A stretch of 64,000 nucleotides of DNA from GCA-2733415 sp965178655 (GTDB lineage: Bacteria; Bacteroidota; Bacteroidia; Flavobacteriales; Flavobacteriaceae). The stretch lies in the NCBI GenBank assembly GCA_965178655.1, contig OZ238266.1:620001-684000 (forward strand), written 5' to 3'. Below, one piece after another: positions 62,159-64,000 of the stretch (position 1 is its first letter; each line of letters begins with the position of its first letter). The notes beneath the pieces were generated by a model, which was not told the origin of the DNA, did no database searches, and saw only the letters and a list, made by a program, of their open reading frames with translations. The position numbers and the translations under genes are program-made.

Positions 62159-62212
62159 TAATCGCAGTGCGATAGCCAAATAGTGGGTGGTTTTTCCCGA
62201 CGTTTGCATCAA
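62159..62212 (+). repeat. Dispersed intergenic hairpin repeat, copy 3
   Basis: TAATCGCAGTGCGATAGCCA (perfect 6-base stem ATCGCA/TGCGAT), a GGGTGG spacer, TTTTTCCC and GACGTTTGCATC, matching copy 2 and related in layout to copy 1. It lies between rplQ and carA; the strand of transcription is opposite to the repeat's orientation. Confidence 0.5.
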
Positions 62213-62257
62213 GCCAAAAAAATATTTAGCAAGTCAAAGTCATTATTCGCCTAAAAT

Positions 62258-62722
62258 CTATTCTTCTTCGTTAGTAGCAACAGTTTCTACTGCTGGTGCT
62301 GCTTTTTTAGATCTACTTCTACGAGTAGTTTTCTTAGAAGCTTTAGCACTTGCGCTGTAAATTTCGTTGTAATCAACTAATTCGATCATTGCCATATCAG
62401 CGTTATCCCCTAAACGGTTTCCTAACTTGATAATTCTGGTGTATCCACCTGGACGATCTCCTACTTTTACTGCTACGTCTCTAAAAAGTTCTGTAACAGC
62501 TTCTTTTTGTCTTAATTTAGCAAAAACTAAACGACGGTTGTGTGTCGTATCGTTTTTAGACTTTGTTACGATAGGTTCTACGAATTGCTTTAAAGCTTTT
62601 GCTTTAGCAACTGTAGTGTTAATACGCTTGTGCTCAATTAATGAACAAGCCATGTTAGCTAACATTGCTACTCTGTGCGCTTTTTTTCTACCTAAGTGGT
62701 TTATTTTTTTACCGTGTCTCAT
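62258..62722 (-). CDS. rplQ: 50S ribosomal protein L17
   Basis: A 154-residue bL17: MRHGKKINHLGRKKAHRVAM N-terminus, the family body about 20-115, and a C-terminal extension of about 40 residues rich in Lys, Ser and Ala ending EEE, common in Bacteroidota. It is part of the rpsD-rpoA-rplQ end of the spc/alpha operon. Confidence 0.97.
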   Translation of the reverse strand: MRHGKKINHLGRKKAHRVAMLANMACSLIEHKRINTTVAKAKALKQFVEPIVTKSKNDTTHNRRLVFAKLRQKEAVTELFRDVAVKVGDRPGGYTRIIKLGNRLGDNADMAMIELVDYNEIYSASAKASKKTTRRSRSKKAAPAVETVATNEEE

Positions 62723-62789
62723 TGTAATTGTTTTTAACCATCATCTTGCATCAACTCATTATGAGGAGCAAAATATGATGTATTAATAT

Positions 62790-63782
62790 TTAGTCTTTAT
62801 CTAATTTATATTTTGATAAATCCATTCCGAAATTTAATCCTTTAACGCTTACTAGTTCATCTAGCTCTGTTAAAGATTTTTTTCCGAAGTTACGGAACTT
62901 CATCAAGTCGTTTTTATTAAAAGATACTAAGTCTCCTAAAGTATCTACTTCTGCTGCTTTTAAACAGTTTAATGCACGTACTGAAAGATCCATATCAATA
63001 AGCTTAGTTTTAAGCAACTGTCTCATATGTAATGACTCTTCGTCGTAAGTTTCTGTTTGTGCAATTTCATCTGCCTCTAAAGTGATACGCTCATCAGAGA
63101 ATAACATAAAGTGGTGAATTAAAATTCTTGCTGCATCAGTTAATGCATCTTTAGGATGTATAGAACCGTCTGTTTGAATTTCAAAAACTAATTTTTCATA
63201 ATCGGTTTTTTGTTCAACACGAAAGTTTTCTATTTTGTATAATACGTTTTTAATTGGCGTATAAATAGAATCTACAAATATTGTCCCTAATGGTGCATTT
63301 GCTTTTTTATTCTCTTCAGCTGGCACATATCCTCTACCTTTTTCAATGGTAATATCCATGTTAAAGCTTACTTTCGGGTCTAGGTTACAGATTACTAAAT
63401 CTGCATTTAAGACTTGAAAGTTTGAGATGAATTTTTGAAAATCACCTGCAGTAAGTTGCTTTTTTCCTGATACAGAAATAGATACCGTTTCGCTATCCAT
63501 GTCTTCAATTTGTTGCTTAAAACGAACTTGTTTTAAGTTTAAAATGATTTCTGTAACATCTTCTACAACTCCTGAGATAGTAGAAAACTCATGCTCAACA
63601 CCATCAATACGAGTTGAGGTAATTGCAAAACCTTCTAACGAAGATAGTAATACTCTTCGTAAAGCATTACCTACAGTTAATCCATAACCAGGTTCTAATG
63701 GTCTGAACTCGAATTTACCTTCGAACTCAGAAGAATCGATCATGATTACTTTATCAGGTTTTTGAAAATTTAATATTGCCAT
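62790..63782 (-). CDS. rpoA: RNA polymerase alpha subunit
   Basis: A 330-residue alpha subunit: N-terminal dimerisation domain (FEFRPLEPGYGLTVGNALRR, LLSSLEGFAITS) and a C-terminal DNA/activator-binding domain (about 250-330; DMDLSVRALNCLKAAEVDTL, FNKNDLMKFRNFGKKSLTEL). It scaffolds RNA polymerase assembly. Between rpsD and rplQ in the conserved order. Confidence 0.97.
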   Translation of the reverse strand: MAILNFQKPDKVIMIDSSEFEGKFEFRPLEPGYGLTVGNALRRVLLSSLEGFAITSTRIDGVEHEFSTISGVVEDVTEIILNLKQVRFKQQIEDMDSETVSISVSGKKQLTAGDFQKFISNFQVLNADLVICNLDPKVSFNMDITIEKGRGYVPAEENKKANAPLGTIFVDSIYTPIKNVLYKIENFRVEQKTDYEKLVFEIQTDGSIHPKDALTDAARILIHHFMLFSDERITLEADEIAQTETYDEESLHMRQLLKTKLIDMDLSVRALNCLKAAEVDTLGDLVSFNKNDLMKFRNFGKKSLTELDELVSVKGLNFGMDLSKYKLDKD

Positions 63783-63876
63783 TTTTTCTTCTTTTTAATT
63801 GTTATTCAATTGCGCGGTTTATAAGTGTGAAGAAATACGAATAAACCCTTTGGTTGAATTTCAATATGATTAATTA

Positions 63877-64000
63877 TTACTTAGAGTATAATTCTACGAT
63901 TAATTGCTCTTTAATGTTTTCTGGGATTTGTAAACGTACTGGTGCAGCAACAAAAGTTCCTGTTTTAGTATCGTTATTAAATGTCATCCATTCAAAAACA
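63877..64000 (-). CDS. rpsD: 30S ribosomal protein S4, C-terminal end (partial)
   Basis: Only the last 40 codons are in the window; the gene continues to the right. The visible residues (FEWMTFNNDTKTGTFVAAP, then the RLQIPENIKEQLIVELYSK end) match the C-terminus of uS4. S4 binds 16S rRNA and regulates the operon in other bacteria. Confidence 0.93.
   Translation of the reverse strand, partial: VFEWMTFNNDTKTGTFVAAPVRLQIPENIKEQLIVELYSK

Noticed and set aside
1..64000. CRISPR array, prophage, restriction-modification or toxin-antitoxin system
   Set aside because: I looked for regularly spaced repeats, phage structural genes and such gene pairs and found none. Short repeats at 34868 are inside one gene.

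Overview
The window is AT-rich chromosomal DNA from a member of the Bacteroidota, most likely a marine Flavobacteriaceae species. The evidence is the gene families (2TM-domain proteins, DUF4293 next to rho, DUF6702 next to an M1 peptidase, a FadL/OmpP1-type barrel, many LxSC lipoproteins, a Rho with a long Q/N-rich insert, a DnaG without zinc ligands) and the flavobacterial promoter pattern TTG-N17-23-TAnnTTTG upstream of several genes. The content is mostly housekeeping. I see no prophage, CRISPR array, restriction system or large island. One complete IS3-family element is present.

Layout. 1-6.0 kb: truncated secreted metzincin protease, a LytS/LytTR two-component system with 2TM membrane proteins, an ECF sigma factor with a membrane partner, and an acyltransferase. 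6.3-9.8 kb: Nudix hydrolase divergent from a lipoprotein cyclophilin, a candidate small RNA, oxyR, a lipoprotein and a small conserved gene. 9.9-16.9 kb: lipoproteins, peptidase E, a CarboxypepD_reg/DUF6702/M1-peptidase cluster, DUF1697 and tatA. 16.9-22.6 kb: a minus-strand operon for kynurenine and 3-hydroxyanthranilate breakdown (kynU, RidA-like deaminase, ALDH, SDR, ACMSD, plus an O-methyltransferase), without a visible 3-hydroxyanthranilate dioxygenase. 22.7-31.5 kb: queE, methyltransferase, YkgJ-like protein, NamZ-like muramidase, FtsX-type permease, cysM, dnaG and lipoproteins. 31.6-35.4 kb: outer-membrane barrels and a repeat-rich lipoprotein. 35.5-40.1 kb: proS, two identical tRNA-Glu genes, rpsT, rho, DUF4293. 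40.2-48.3 kb: NarL-type two-component system, sucC, trmH, a cytochrome-c-like pseudogene, carB, rpmH. 48.5-52.8 kb: TPR protein, Na+/Ca2+ exchanger, acyltransferase, crcB, DUF1684, SigZ-like sigma factor. 52.9-54.4 kb: IS3 element inserted in the last codon of a 10-cysteine metallothionein-like peptide gene. 54.5-64 kb: icmF, smpB, SDR, eno, carA, and the end of the ribosomal-protein operon (rplQ, rpoA, rpsD).

Most noteworthy: a cytochrome-c-like lipoprotein whose only defect is a TAA codon inside the CxxCH haem motif; the IS insertion that keeps the cysteine-rich peptide almost intact while cutting it off from its terminator and from sigZ; a solo relic of the same IS end near 5.15 kb; a candidate ~85-nt small RNA upstream of oxyR; a LytS kinase fused to a 2TM domain; and a dispersed hairpin repeat at three intergenic sites.

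Intergenic stretches close to 300 bases (6042-6300, 7628-7957, 39412-39690, 48321-48580) hold only the hairpins, promoters and repeats listed. 39412-39690 shows nothing recognisable beyond a -7 box for the DUF4293 gene (39676-39683).
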